DNA of 64,000 bases from an uncultured bacterium (GTDB lineage Bacteria; Hydrogenedentota; Hydrogenedentia; Hydrogenedentales; Hydrogenedentaceae): assembly GCA_937124615.1 (NCBI GenBank), contig CAKZKR010000016.1, positions 108,390 to 172,389 on the forward strand, written 5' to 3'. Made by a program: the position numbers and the translations under genes. The notes below the pieces were generated by a model. The model had not been told where the DNA came from. It saw only the letters and a program-made list of their open reading frames with translations, and made no database searches. Positions within the stretch are counted from its first letter, which is position 1, and each line of letters starts with the position of its first letter. Shown here one piece after another: positions 9,168 to 18,798 of this stretch.

Positions 9168-9962
9168 TTATTCTTGTGCATTCGTTACTTTTCCAGATTC
9201 CAAATTTCCTGTATTTTCTTTGACCTCACCATTTGTTTCATTTTTTGACTTTTCTTCCTCTTTTTGCTCTTCCGGGAACAGTTCGGGGTGGTCCGCCTTT
9301 ATTTTTTCAAGAGCATTTTTTGCTTTATTTGCAATTGATGATTCAGGAAAATCCTCTTGTTGTTTTTTATATGCTTCTATAGCACCCTGTAAATCACCTT
9401 TTGCTTCTAACACACGAGCGATATTAAATGACTGTCTTCTGGCAACAAAAGAATTATTCCACTTCTCTTTTACTTCTTTGTATACATTAATTGCATTATC
9501 GTAATTCTTTCTCAATTCCTCCAAATACCCTAAACCTTCACGAGCATTCGGAACCCATTCCGATTGAGTATATTTTTCGCACAGTTTCTTCCAGATTGTT
9601 TCCGCCTCATCGATTTTTCCTAATGCGAAAGCCGTCTCTGCATAAACATACATTATTTCAGGAGTTAGTGCTGAATTTGTATCCAAAAGAGGTTTTAATG
9701 CATCTAATTTTTCTTGTAAATCTTCTTTCAGTACAGCACCAGCGTAGCGCGTCATAACATCTTTTGTTTTTGAACTCGTATAAGAACCATAAGCAAGTCC
9801 TATTAGAACACACAAAAAGATAAAAGATATAGAGAAAATATAAAGATATAAATTTTCTCTTATATGGGTCCACCAAAGAAGTAATTGATTTTTGGGTTCA
9901 TCAATGTTGGGTAAAATATCCTTTACTTCTGTCTTTCTTTTCTTCTGTCTACGAATAGGCAT
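9168..9962 (-). CDS. TPR-repeat single-pass membrane protein
   Basis: A 264-residue protein with a short basic N-terminus, one transmembrane helix at about residues 38-58 (LYLYIFSISFIFLCVLIGLAYG) and an extracytoplasmic part built of tetratricopeptide-like helix pairs, e.g. AETAFALGKIDEAETIWKKL and NARVLEAKGDLQGAIEAYKK-type repeats ending in FPESSIANKAKNALEKI. The tail is highly charged and probably disordered. The layout resembles YfgM or Tol-Pal-associated TPR proteins that act as periplasmic scaffolds, but no diagnostic partner is present. It follows the two lipoprotein genes in the same direction, so a small envelope-protein set is possible. Confidence 0.7.
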   Translation of the reverse strand: MPIRRQKKRKTEVKDILPNIDEPKNQLLLWWTHIRENLYLYIFSISFIFLCVLIGLAYGSYTSSKTKDVMTRYAGAVLKEDLQEKLDALKPLLDTNSALTPEIMYVYAETAFALGKIDEAETIWKKLCEKYTQSEWVPNAREGLGYLEELRKNYDNAINVYKEVKEKWNNSFVARRQSFNIARVLEAKGDLQGAIEAYKKQQEDFPESSIANKAKNALEKIKADHPELFPEEQKEEEKSKNETNGEVKENTGNLESGKVTNAQE

Positions 9963-10035
9963 AAATACAAATTCCCTTCTTTTTATTGTTTTTCAAGATT
10001 AAGGATTATAATGATTAAGAGTGGTCAGAATAAAA

Positions 10036-10545
10036 TTACAAAAGAGAACTCCAGGACTTGATTTTCCATCCTTCGGGTTCCTTTTGCAGGGTAATAATAA
10101 CTTTCCCCTGAATATTAACAGGAACACCTTGAACTGCGTCATACGGTTCTGCAACAGTACCAAATGTATCGTAAACTGTTGCAAGATTTCCTTCAACTTT
10201 TATTTCTGGTGTCGCTCTTGTAATTCGTACCACTCTGTAATCTCTAACTATACTTTGAAGATATTCTCTTATATCATTATATTTGCGGTTTTGTTCGTCT
10301 TTATATTCTATTGATACATAATTCATTGCTCTTTTGACTTGTTTTCGTTCTATCAATTTTTCCAAATTATCCAAAACCGTAATAATTTTTTCCTGTTCCG
10401 ATGGAGATTTATTATTAATAAAAGGTATATCTATCTTTTTTACCGTACCACAAGATAGCAACAATATAGATAACACTACACAAAAAACGGACAAATTAAT
10501 TAAAAAAGATATTTTTCTATATTTGCCAATACTTCCCAAATCCAT
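10036..10545 (-). CDS. Lipoprotein with NTF2-like domain
   Basis: A 169-residue predicted lipoprotein: hydrophobic segment at about 15-31 ending in the lipobox LLLSC (C32). The mature part has a helical start (SEQEKIITVLDNLEKLIERK) followed by curved-sheet strands and ends in GKVIITLQKEPEGWKIKSW, the usual closing pattern of SnoaL/NTF2-like folds (strand - Gly-Trp-Lys-Ile - strand). Function unknown; such domains often bind small ligands or serve as dimeric envelope modules. It starts nine bases after the preceding lipoprotein gene and is surely co-transcribed with it. Confidence 0.7.
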   Translation of the reverse strand: MDLGSIGKYRKISFLINLSVFCVVLSILLLSCGTVKKIDIPFINNKSPSEQEKIITVLDNLEKLIERKQVKRAMNYVSIEYKDEQNRKYNDIREYLQSIVRDYRVVRITRATPEIKVEGNLATVYDTFGTVAEPYDAVQGVPVNIQGKVIITLQKEPEGWKIKSWSSLL

Positions 10546-10554
10546 TGATTCGTT

Positions 10555-11055
10555 TTATTCTGATGGTGTTAAAGTTAGTACCAGTTGTTTTGGTCTTCCT
10601 ATTCCCTGAGGAAAAACATTTACTTGTAATTTTTTACCTTCTTTCGAATAATTCAATTGAATTCCATTGCCCTGAATAACATTATCTAATTTCCAACCGT
10701 GTTTTGGGCATTCTTTTACATAGAATTGAGCAACATCATTCGCATCGGCCCTTATGGAGTAGACCATTCTACCTACCTGAATTGTACTTGACTCATAAAC
10801 ATAAGAACGTTCAAAATCTTCCTTTACTTTATCCGGTAACGGCACATCTTTAAATCGCTGTGAACCCGGAATAAGAGTTGTGGTTCCTTCCGGCAAATTA
10901 CCTGTTGCTTGTTTTGTTTCATCTAATAACTCTACAGGTGGCGGCTGCTCATTATTCTTTTTCCATGGCATGGAACCACAACCCAGAGAAAATAATATAG
11001 AAACAAGAGTTATAAGAATTATTCCCATTGAAAAATATCTTTTCATTTGTTTCAT
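10555..11055 (-). CDS. Hypothetical lipoprotein
   Basis: A 166-residue predicted lipoprotein with signal peptide and lipobox SLGC (C26). The mature part begins with a Pro/Asn-rich linker followed by one alpha/beta domain (about residues 80-165) containing VGRMVYSIRADANDVAQFYVKECPKHGWKLD and a C-terminal strand pair. That pattern, a strand, then a helix with FYxKxCPxxGW, then strands, is familiar from small uncharacterised lipoproteins of several phyla, but I cannot name a function. It is followed nine bases later by another lipoprotein gene. Confidence 0.65.
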   Translation of the reverse strand: MKQMKRYFSMGIILITLVSILFSLGCGSMPWKKNNEQPPPVELLDETKQATGNLPEGTTTLIPGSQRFKDVPLPDKVKEDFERSYVYESSTIQVGRMVYSIRADANDVAQFYVKECPKHGWKLDNVIQGNGIQLNYSKEGKKLQVNVFPQGIGRPKQLVLTLTPSE

Positions 11056-11134
11056 TTCACAACCTCCTAAGTTAATATTTATGTAAATTTTAATAAATCA
11101 TATAAAAGTAGGAAAGGAATAGTCAAACCAATTA

Positions 11135-11434
11135 TTAATCATTTACATTAATAGTTGGTGGACCTTCTTTTCCTGTAGTTTTTTCATAATATCCCTTACC
11201 TGAACGCACATATTTTGTAAAACCTTTTTCAGCAAGATTTTTATCACTTAATATTTGTTTTGCTACTCGTTCATTGCCCCAACCCGCAATATGCACCGGT
11301 TTAAAAACTCGAACTAATTTTTCACCTGTTTTCGGGTGAAATTTTAATGGAGGTTCATCTGCCTTTTGAAACACTTCTATAATCTCACCTTCGCTACCAT
11401 CTTCATGAATTACCTGATAAGTGTATAAAGGCAT
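11135..11434 (-). CDS. FmdB-like small protein lacking zinc-ribbon cysteines
   Basis: A 99-residue protein beginning MPLYTYQ and continuing with EIIEVFQKADEPPLKFHPKTGEKLVRVFKPV, which follows the FmdB/CxxC putative regulatory family (PF09723) position by position: MPIYEY..C..CG..FE...S...PP...CP.CG..v.r. All four zinc-ribbon cysteines are replaced by non-cysteine residues, and there is no Cys in the whole protein. A C-terminal extension of about 45 residues (ILSDKNLAEKGFTKYVRSGKGYYEKT) follows. GGAGAAATGAT gives a good ribosome binding site. It lies just after leuD. A metal role is unlikely; the function is unknown. Confidence 0.6.
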   Translation of the reverse strand: MPLYTYQVIHEDGSEGEIIEVFQKADEPPLKFHPKTGEKLVRVFKPVHIAGWGNERVAKQILSDKNLAEKGFTKYVRSGKGYYEKTTGKEGPPTINVND

Positions 11435-11466
11435 ATCATTTCTCCTTCCTGAAATTATACTTCGAT

Positions 11467-12066
11467 TTACAATTTCAGTGGATGTTGTTTCTCAAAATTA
11501 GTTATCAATTCCTCGTATCGCAATGTAAGACCGATTTGGTCCCATCCATTTATTAAACGCTCTTTAAGAAAGGAATGGATGTCAAAATGAATTTTTTCTC
11601 CATTTTCTTTTGTAATACTCTGGTTTACCAAATCAATCTCTAACATGTAATTCTCTTTTGCACGAACTTCCCCAAAGAGTTGTTCAATAATGTCCGCTGA
11701 AAGAGTAATGGGTAAAATCCCATTATTAAAGCAATTGTTATAAAAAATATCTGCAAAAGAGATAGCCAAAATACACCGGAAACCATAATCTTTTAGTGCC
11801 CATGGAGCATGCTCTCGTGATGACCCACACCCAAAATTATCACGGGTTAATAAAATAGTTGCTCCTTGATAGCGTTCTGAATTCATCTCAAATTTTGGAT
11901 TAGGTGTTTTTCCATCATCAAGGTAACGCCAATCATAAAACAACACATCTTCATAACCTGTCCTTTGTATTCTCTTCAAAAATTGCTTAGGAACAATCTG
12001 ATCTGTATCTACATTTCTTGCATCCAAAGGTGCTACAATTCCTTTTAATACAGTAAATTTCTCCAC
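11467..12066 (-). CDS. leuD: 3-Isopropylmalate dehydratase small subunit
   Basis: Small (swivel-domain) subunit of isopropylmalate isomerase in leucine synthesis, 199 residues. The N-terminus [22 protein letters not shown] and the substrate loop [15 protein letters not shown] are diagnostic for LeuD. The start is a GTG with AAAAGGAG nine bases upstream. It follows leuC by 13 bases. leuA and leuB are not in the window. An alternative assignment as a homoaconitase or citraconate-type small subunit cannot be excluded from sequence alone, but the length and leuC partner favour LeuD. Confidence 0.93.
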   Translation of the reverse strand: MEKFTVLKGIVAPLDARNVDTDQIVPKQFLKRIQRTGYEDVLFYDWRYLDDGKTPNPKFEMNSERYQGATILLTRDNFGCGSSREHAPWALKDYGFRCILAISFADIFYNNCFNNGILPITLSADIIEQLFGEVRAKENYMLEIDLVNQSITKENGEKIHFDIHSFLKERLINGWDQIGLTLRYEELITNFEKQHPLKL

Positions 12067-12079
12067 TGCTTATCTCCTT

Positions 12080-13492
12080 TTAATCATTAAATTTCCATTT
12101 GCGAATATCAATAAAATGCCCCATAATAGCGCAACCTGCAGCCATTGCGGGATTCACAAGATGGGTCCTTCCTCCTTTCCCCTGACGACCTTCAAAGTTA
12201 CGATTAGAGGTTGAGGCACATCGCTCTCCCGGATTTAGGCGATCCTCATTCATGGCAAGACACATGGAACATCCCGGTTCTCTCCATTCAAATCCTGCTT
12301 CAAGAAAAATAGTATGTAAGCCTTCTTGCTCCGCCTGTTCTTTAACGAGCATCGAACCTGGAACAATTATTGCCTGCTTTATTTTTTTGCTAACTTTATA
12401 ACCTTTTACTACCCTCGCTGCATCCCTTAAATCTTCAATTCTTCCATTAGTACAGGAACCAATAAAAATTTTGTCTACTTCGATAGACTCTATAGGTATT
12501 CCTTCTTCCAATCCCATATATTTTAAGGCTTTTTCAACTGCATTTCTACGATTTGTATCCTGTATTTCATTTAATACAGGAACTCTCCCTGAAATAGGGC
12601 TCACCATTTCCGGTGAAGTTCCCCATGTTACTTGAGGTTCTACTTCAACAGCATTAATATTTATCGTTTTATCATAAGAACAGTTCGGATCAGATGCCCA
12701 TGATAACCATAATTGAATTAGTTCTTCTTCTGGTATATGTTTTGGAATATAGGCTCTGCCTAAAAGATATTTTACAGTAACTTCATCAGGAGAAATTAGC
12801 CCCGCCCTTGCTCCTGCCTCTATTGTCATATTACATAATGTCATACGAGCTTCCATAGAAAGTTTTTTAACAACATCTCCTGTATACTCAATGACATATC
12901 CAGTTCCCCCATCCGTTCCAATTTTCCCAATAATATGCATGATTAGGTCTTTTGCAGTTACACCAATAGGCAACTCTCCTTCTATATGAATTTGCATTGT
13001 TTTCGATTTTCTTTGCAACAATGTCTGTGTTGCAAGAACATGTTCTACTTCGCTTGTTCCGATACCAAAAGCAAGAGAGCCAAAGGCACCATGAGTTGAA
13101 GTGTGAGAATCCCCACAAACAATTGTCATTCCTGGCTGTGTCAAACCTAATTCAGGACCCACAACATGGACTATGCCATTTCTGGGGTCATGCATATCAA
13201 AACACTGAATTCCAAATTCTTTACAATTGCTTTTTAGGGTTTCCACTTGTAATGCAGACATAGGGTCTGCAATAGGTTTGTCTCTGTTCGTAGTAGGTAT
13301 ATTGTGGTCCATCGTAGCAAATGTTAAATCAGGTCTACGGACTTTTCTCCCAGCCAACCGTAACCCTTCAAATGCTTGTGGTGAGGTTACTTCATGAACA
13401 TAATGTCTATCAATATAAATAATAGGGTCCTGATCTTCCGGAACATAGACTAAATGAGCTTCCCATATCTTTTCATAAATATTTTTGGGCAT
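12080..13492 (-). CDS. leuC: 3-Isopropylmalate dehydratase large subunit
   Basis: Large [4Fe-4S] subunit of isopropylmalate isomerase, 470 residues, the bacterial LeuC length. The three cluster cysteines lie in [17 protein letters not shown] (about residue 346) and [11 protein letters not shown] (about 407 and 410). [30 protein letters not shown] is family-typical, as is the [17 protein letters not shown] segment. AAAGGA stands before the ATG. It heads the leuC-leuD-fmdB-like-lipoprotein-TPR-GH38 run; an AT-rich gap of 125 bases separates it from the end of hydE, with a perfect 13-base palindrome (13525-13537, TATCTC-T-GAGATA) that could be an operator. Confidence 0.95.
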   Translation of the reverse strand: MPKNIYEKIWEAHLVYVPEDQDPIIYIDRHYVHEVTSPQAFEGLRLAGRKVRRPDLTFATMDHNIPTTNRDKPIADPMSALQVETLKSNCKEFGIQCFDMHDPRNGIVHVVGPELGLTQPGMTIVCGDSHTSTHGAFGSLAFGIGTSEVEHVLATQTLLQRKSKTMQIHIEGELPIGVTAKDLIMHIIGKIGTDGGTGYVIEYTGDVVKKLSMEARMTLCNMTIEAGARAGLISPDEVTVKYLLGRAYIPKHIPEEELIQLWLSWASDPNCSYDKTININAVEVEPQVTWGTSPEMVSPISGRVPVLNEIQDTNRRNAVEKALKYMGLEEGIPIESIEVDKIFIGSCTNGRIEDLRDAARVVKGYKVSKKIKQAIIVPGSMLVKEQAEQEGLHTIFLEAGFEWREPGCSMCLAMNEDRLNPGERCASTSNRNFEGRQGKGGRTHLVNPAMAAGCAIMGHFIDIRKWKFND

Positions 13493-13617
13493 TGTGTTTC
13501 CTTTCTTTTTGATAAATATAATCGTATCTCTGAGATATCTATTTCATTGAGGAGGATTATTATTATATCAAAAAAAATCTAACATTTGCTTTTTTGACAG
13601 AAATAAGGGAATAGAAG

Positions 13618-14661
13618 TTATAGTTCCCTACGGTTTCCCATACCTTTTCCGACTCTCCTACCCGCTTGTTCTATGACTTTTAATACATTTTGGTGAATAA
13701 CTTCAGGTTCATCATCTGCTGAGGATTTTCCTGGATAAATTTCATACAACTTTTTATATTTTGGCGGTGTAAGGTTAGGCATGATAACATTGGCTCCCCT
13801 TTTTAAGCCCAAAATACGTCCCTCCCGAGTATTTATAGTTGCAAGTGCTGTTGTAGCCGGAATATTTGTATCTGGACAAATAATTCGTGTTAATGCAATA
13901 ACTTTATAAGTCATTATCTCCGTATTAGGGACAAACCTTTCTTCATCATTTTTATAATCTTTTATAAATTCCCTTCCTAATGGTGTTTCAGGATGTGGAA
14001 TATAGGGACCTATTCCTATCATATCAATGTCTAATTTTTTAAATAATAAAATATCGTTTGCAAGACTTTCATAAGTTTGGTAGGGTATTCCTATCATTAT
14101 TCCACTTCCCGCCTCATAACCTAATCTTTTTAGTTCTTCTATCTGCCTAATTCGTCGTTCTAAACTTTTTGATTGTTTTGCTGTATGAATTCTTTCAAAG
14201 AGTTCTTCATCAGAAGTTTCAAAACGAAGAAGATAACGGTTTGCACCGGCCTCTTTCCAAATTTTTAAGGATTGTTCATCACATTCTCCTAAACTTAATG
14301 TAATAGCAACATCTGCATGTTTTTTAATCTTTATTATTAATTCTGCTATCTCATCTCTTGAAAAATATGTATCTTCGCCTGATTGAATAACAATTGTTCC
14401 ATAACCATTTTTCCTTGCAAATTTAACACATTCCAAAATTTCATCATCTCTCATCCTGTATCGTGTTAGTTTCGTGTTATAAACTCGTATTCCACAATAT
14501 AGACAATTTTTCTTACAGTAATTTGATATTTCGATTAAACCTCTAAGGTGAACTTCATCCCCTACAAACTGTTTTCGAACAGAATCCGCCATGTTCCACA
14601 GCTTGTTTAACTTATGCTCGTCTTTTTCTCTTAACCAATAAAGAATATCTTCTTTGTTCAT
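13618..14661 (-). CDS. hydE: [FeFe]-hydrogenase maturase HydE (radical SAM)
   Basis: Radical SAM enzyme of H-cluster assembly that processes the HydG-made Fe(CO)2(CN)-cysteine synthon. Length 347 residues. CX3CX2C is at C49, C53 and C56 in SNYCKKNCLYCGIR, typical of the HydE/BioB-like group. The segments RYRMRDDEILECVKFARKNGYGTIVIQSGED, SLGECDEQSL and GANVIMPNLTPPKYKKLYEIYPGK agree with HydE, not with PylB or BioB. It starts five bases after the hydF stop and is the last gene of the hydG-aspA-hydF-hydE unit. Confidence 0.96.
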   Translation of the reverse strand: MNKEDILYWLREKDEHKLNKLWNMADSVRKQFVGDEVHLRGLIEISNYCKKNCLYCGIRVYNTKLTRYRMRDDEILECVKFARKNGYGTIVIQSGEDTYFSRDEIAELIIKIKKHADVAITLSLGECDEQSLKIWKEAGANRYLLRFETSDEELFERIHTAKQSKSLERRIRQIEELKRLGYEAGSGIMIGIPYQTYESLANDILLFKKLDIDMIGIGPYIPHPETPLGREFIKDYKNDEERFVPNTEIMTYKVIALTRIICPDTNIPATTALATINTREGRILGLKRGANVIMPNLTPPKYKKLYEIYPGKSSADDEPEVIHQNVLKVIEQAGRRVGKGMGNRREL

Positions 14662-14666
14662 GTGTA

Positions 14667-15920
14667 TTATCGTTGATTTTTAATCTTATTTGTTGATTTT
14701 TGTTTATATGTTTCCAGTGCGGAGGGAAAGGGCTCTAATGCCCGTTCAAGAATACCCAAAGAATAGGCTATTGTTAAACCATAATTACTTATTGGTACAC
14801 CTTGTTTTTTGCAATGCATAATTCTATTTAACATAGCTCGTCGGTTTAGTGTACAGGCTCCACAATGTATAACCAATTTGTATTTCGTTAAGTCTGTATA
14901 GAAATCATTACCTTGCACCGTGTCGAATTCCAACCTTCCCCCCACATATTGCATAAGCCATCTTGGTATTTTTACCCTTCCTATATCATCTGCTATTGGA
15001 TGGTGGGAACATGATTCTGCAATAAGTATTTTATCGCCGGGCTTTAAAGTCTCTATAGCCAATGTTCCTTCTACCTGTGTAATTAAATCTCCACGAAATC
15101 TTGAAAATAATATAGAAAAACTTGTAACCCAAATATTTGGTGGAGTATCAGCAACAACCTTCAAAAATGCCTGTGAATCAGTAACAACAATTTTCGGTGG
15201 AGTTTTTATTAGTTCCAAAACCTTGCGTAGTTCCCGTTCTTTTACCACTACACACATAGAATCGTTATCTAACAAATCTCTAATGGACTGGACCTGTGGC
15301 ATAATTAATCGCCCCTTAGGTGCTTCTTTATCTATGGGGATAACAAGTACTGCTAACTCCCCAGGTCCTACTAAATCGCCTAAAATCGTTGGATTATTGA
15401 TGAAATCTTCCGGGGCGGAAGCAATAAGAGCATTTTTAAATTCACTTATACCTTGTTGTTCTGATGCCACTGTTTTTACAAATAATACTTTTTCTTTTTT
15501 TAATCGACTAAATAATTCCTCATCAGGCTCTTGCAAATCTGCTTTGTTAAATATAACCAATATAGGGATATTTCTTAGTTTAAATTCCTCAAGCAAACTT
15601 TTCTCGAATTCCCCCCATACCCCTGATTCTGTAACAATAACTGCTACATCTGTTCGGTCAAAAACCTGTCGTGTTTTCTGTATGCGTAATTCACCCAAAG
15701 CACCTATATCATCAATTCCTGCTGTATCAATAAAAAGGACAGGACCCAATGGAAATAATTCCATAGGTTTTTCTACAGGATCGGTAGTTGTTCCTGCTGT
15801 TTCAGAAACTATAGAAACATTTTGATGGGTAATCGCATTAAGCAAACTGGATTTTCCTACATTTCTCCTACCAAAAAGACCTATATGGAGTCGAAAAGAC
15901 TTTGGGGAAGTTCTGAACAT
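14667..15920 (-). CDS. hydF: [FeFe]-hydrogenase maturation GTPase HydF
   Basis: Scaffold GTPase that carries the assembled two-iron subcluster and delivers it to the hydrogenase. 417 residues. The GTPase domain shows the P-loop GRRNVGKSS (17-25), DTAGID and NKADL. The C-terminal [4Fe-4S] cluster domain has HCGAC at about 349-353 and a third cysteine in MHCKKQG near 368, the HydF signature. The dimerisation domain lies between them. It sits between aspA and hydE with gaps of 33 and 5 bases. Confidence 0.96.
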   Translation of the reverse strand: MFRTSPKSFRLHIGLFGRRNVGKSSLLNAITHQNVSIVSETAGTTTDPVEKPMELFPLGPVLFIDTAGIDDIGALGELRIQKTRQVFDRTDVAVIVTESGVWGEFEKSLLEEFKLRNIPILVIFNKADLQEPDEELFSRLKKEKVLFVKTVASEQQGISEFKNALIASAPEDFINNPTILGDLVGPGELAVLVIPIDKEAPKGRLIMPQVQSIRDLLDNDSMCVVVKERELRKVLELIKTPPKIVVTDSQAFLKVVADTPPNIWVTSFSILFSRFRGDLITQVEGTLAIETLKPGDKILIAESCSHHPIADDIGRVKIPRWLMQYVGGRLEFDTVQGNDFYTDLTKYKLVIHCGACTLNRRAMLNRIMHCKKQGVPISNYGLTIAYSLGILERALEPFPSALETYKQKSTNKIKNQR

Positions 15921-15953
15921 TACAAATTCCTAAAAAGGTTTATTTTTATTACT

Positions 15954-17357
15954 TCAGTCATTAAAACCTAATCTACAAATGGATTCGGGGGCTATGAGCA
16001 AATCAAATTCTTCTGATGTTAAGAGCCCTTCTTCCAATACGATATCCCGAATATTTTTTTTCAAACTACTTGCTTTTTTTGCTATTTCACATGATTTTTC
16101 ATAACCTATTTTTTGTATAAGTGCCGTGAGTGTTGCGGTAGAGTTATTAACATTTATCCTGCAAACCTCTCGATTTGCAGAAATCCCTTTAACACATCTT
16201 TCAGCAAAAAGTTGTGTAACATTTATGAGCATATCAATCATATTCAAAATACAATGAGCTACCAACGGTAAAAATGGATTTAATTCAAGGTTTCCAGAAG
16301 CACATGCTAACGATAATGTCTGGTCATATCCAAATGTAAGAAATACTACTTGACTAACAGCTTCAGGTAATACAGGATTTACTTTTCCTGGCATAATAGA
16401 AGAACCTGCTTGCAGTTGTGGAAGTTTTATTTCCCGAAAACCAGTTTCGGGACCGGAAGACAACAATCTTAAATCGTTCGCAATCTTGTTTATTGTTATA
16501 GCATAAGAACGAATAATACCGGAAACCTCTCCAAAGACATCTAAATTTTGTGTTGCATCCACGAGATTTTCTGCTCTTGAGAAACCAATATTTGAAAGTT
16601 CTCGCAGGTTATCGACAACCCGAAAAATATAGTTTCTCGGGGCACCTAAACCTGTCCCAATAGCAGTTCCCCCCAAATTGACTACTCTCAACCTTTCTTC
16701 ACATTTATAAATTCGCCATCTGTCCCGGGCGAGGGCATCGGCATAGGCACCCATTTCTCTACCTAATGTAATTAGGGCTGCATCCTGAAATTCTGTCCTT
16801 CCCACTTTCACAACATCTGAAAACTGTTTTTCAAGAGTCTGAAATGCTTCCAACAACAGGATGATAGCACTTTCTAACCTCCTTAACATTTTGATTGTAG
16901 CCAGTTTTAATGCTGTTGGATAGGTATCATTAGTAGATTGATGAAGGTTTATATCATCCAGTGGAGAAATAATGTCGTATTTTGCTCGGGGAAAACCTAA
17001 AATTTCTAAGGCACGATTGGCAATAACTTCATTTATATTCATATTTGTGCTGGTTCCTGCTCCCCCCTGAAGAGCATCCACAATAACATGGTTATTCCAT
17101 TTTCCTGTTGCTACCTCTTCACATGCATTAAAAATGGCTTCCGCTTTACCTTCGGGTCTTGTTAAATATCCTAATGAATAATTTGTTTTTGCACATGCAA
17201 GTTTTATAAGACCGTATGATTGTATTAATTCCGGATGGACAGACTGTTTGGAAATTGGAAAATTTTCTACTGCACGTGCAGTATGGATACCCCAATAAAC
17301 ATCAGCAGGTATCTCTTTTTCTCCTAACAAATCTGACTCAATTCGGAACTCAGACAT
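15954..17357 (-). CDS. aspA: Aspartate ammonia-lyase inside the hyd maturation cluster
   Basis: Aspartase/fumarase superfamily enzyme that releases ammonium from aspartate and yields fumarate. 467 residues, the usual length. The superfamily signature GSSIMPGKVNPV lies at about 318-329. HQSTNDTYPTA and TNMNINEVIANRA with KVGRTEFQDA match aspartases rather than argininosuccinate lyase or class II fumarase. It is embedded between hydG (five-base gap) and hydF (33 bases), so it must be made with the H-cluster maturases. Ammonium for the bridging azadithiolate is an attractive reason; general aspartate fermentation is the alternative. Confidence 0.92.
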   Translation of the reverse strand: MSEFRIESDLLGEKEIPADVYWGIHTARAVENFPISKQSVHPELIQSYGLIKLACAKTNYSLGYLTRPEGKAEAIFNACEEVATGKWNNHVIVDALQGGAGTSTNMNINEVIANRALEILGFPRAKYDIISPLDDINLHQSTNDTYPTALKLATIKMLRRLESAIILLLEAFQTLEKQFSDVVKVGRTEFQDAALITLGREMGAYADALARDRWRIYKCEERLRVVNLGGTAIGTGLGAPRNYIFRVVDNLRELSNIGFSRAENLVDATQNLDVFGEVSGIIRSYAITINKIANDLRLLSSGPETGFREIKLPQLQAGSSIMPGKVNPVLPEAVSQVVFLTFGYDQTLSLACASGNLELNPFLPLVAHCILNMIDMLINVTQLFAERCVKGISANREVCRINVNNSTATLTALIQKIGYEKSCEIAKKASSLKKNIRDIVLEEGLLTSEEFDLLIAPESICRLGFND

Positions 17358-17362
17358 ATCAA

Positions 17363-18760
17363 TTACACATAAACATCCCGTTCACCGGACTTAACACGAC
17401 TCAACATTTTTTCTGTTCGTGTTCTACGGTTTTCAGGCATTGAATTTATTATTTCCTCAATTTTAACCCATCCTAATCGCTTCGTTTCAAGAGAGGCATA
17501 GTCTTCAAGGTATTCCGCAAAGGTACTCAATGCATTCACCTCACAATGGTTCTTGATAAGTCCGGGTTTCGCAAGGTCCATAAAATCAGCACCTGTCCTA
17601 CCCAATCTATAGCAAGCGGTGCAAAATGATGGGATATAACCCAGTTGGGTAATGTCCTGAATAACCTCGTCAAGGGAGCGATGGTCTCCTAATGAGAATT
17701 GGCTCATGTCTTCTTCCTCATTTCCAGTATATCCGCCTGGGTTCGTTCTGCTACCTGCGGATATTTGGGAAACACCTAATGCAAAAGTTTCTCTCCTTAT
17801 ATTAGGTGTCTCACGGGTCGACATTATAATCCCTGTATAAGGAACAGCAAGTCTCAATAGGGCTACAATTTTTCGAAAATCTATATCAGAAACTGCATAA
17901 GGTGGGTGTGTCGATAAATCAGAACCGCACGCAGGTTCCAATCGTGGAACGCTTATTGTATGGGGTCCCACACCAAAAGTTTCTTCTAAATGATGTATAT
18001 GCTGCATAAGAGCAAGAATCTCAAAACGCCAGTCAAAAAGACCAAACAATATACCCACCCCAACATCATCAATACCAGCCTTCATAGCACGGTCCATTGC
18101 TGTTATCCGCCAATCAAAATCCTTTTTAAGCCCTCCTATATGTACTTTCTGATAGGTTTCCCTATGATAGGTTTCCTGAAATAATTGGTAAGTTCCTATT
18201 TTCGCAGATTTCAATCTCTTAAATTCTTCTAATGACAAAGGTGCTACATTCACATTAACCCTTCGTATTTCACCTCTACCTTTTTTCACACTGTATATAG
18301 TTTCAACACATTTAATAATATAATCAAAACCTTCTGATGGATATGACTCGCCCGCTACTAATAAAATGCGTTTATGACCCTGGTCTACTAATGTCTCCAC
18401 TTCTTTACAAACTTCTTCCTGTGTTAAAGATTTCCTACGCACCATCGTATTGCTTCTTCTAAAAGCACAATATAAACACTCATTTTTACATAGATTTGAA
18501 ACATAAAGAGGAGCAAAAAGAACTAATCGCTTTCCATAAATTTCCTCTTTTACTTTTCGTGCAGTATCGAAAAGTTCTTTTAGAAGGACTGGGTCGCTGA
18601 TAGATGAAAGAGAGGCAACTTCTATCTCATTTAAGCCTTTTAGTTCAAGTGCTTTAGCAAGAACTTCTCGAATATAAACCGCATCTTTTTTAATGCCATG
18701 TTTTAGAGTATCAGAAATCAATTCCTCATTTATAGGTACTGTTTCTACATTAGAACTCAT
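17363..18760 (-). CDS. hydG: [FeFe]-hydrogenase maturase HydG (radical SAM tyrosine lyase)
   Basis: Cleaves tyrosine to give CO and cyanide for the H-cluster. I prefer the ATG at 18760 over an in-frame TTG at 18766, because AAAGGA lies eight bases before the ATG; this gives 465 residues. CX3CX2C is in CKNECLYC, near residues 90-97. The C-terminal auxiliary-cluster motif CX2CX22C is complete, from CTACYRLGRTG (about 375) to the Cys in KNHCEVN, which distinguishes HydG from ThiH. SQISAGSRTNPGGY is also family-typical. The gene begins 32 bases after the response regulator. Confidence 0.96.
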   Translation of the reverse strand: MSSNVETVPINEELISDTLKHGIKKDAVYIREVLAKALELKGLNEIEVASLSSISDPVLLKELFDTARKVKEEIYGKRLVLFAPLYVSNLCKNECLYCAFRRSNTMVRRKSLTQEEVCKEVETLVDQGHKRILLVAGESYPSEGFDYIIKCVETIYSVKKGRGEIRRVNVNVAPLSLEEFKRLKSAKIGTYQLFQETYHRETYQKVHIGGLKKDFDWRITAMDRAMKAGIDDVGVGILFGLFDWRFEILALMQHIHHLEETFGVGPHTISVPRLEPACGSDLSTHPPYAVSDIDFRKIVALLRLAVPYTGIIMSTRETPNIRRETFALGVSQISAGSRTNPGGYTGNEEEDMSQFSLGDHRSLDEVIQDITQLGYIPSFCTACYRLGRTGADFMDLAKPGLIKNHCEVNALSTFAEYLEDYASLETKRLGWVKIEEIINSMPENRRTRTEKMLSRVKSGERDVYV

Positions 18761-18798
18761 AATCAATTTCCTTTTATTTTATGTACAGAAAACGAATT

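Noticed and set aside
13525..13537. Palindrome TATCTC-T-GAGATA as a defined operator of leuC
   Set aside because: Single short palindrome in AT-rich DNA without a recognisable regulator match; mentioned under leuC only.
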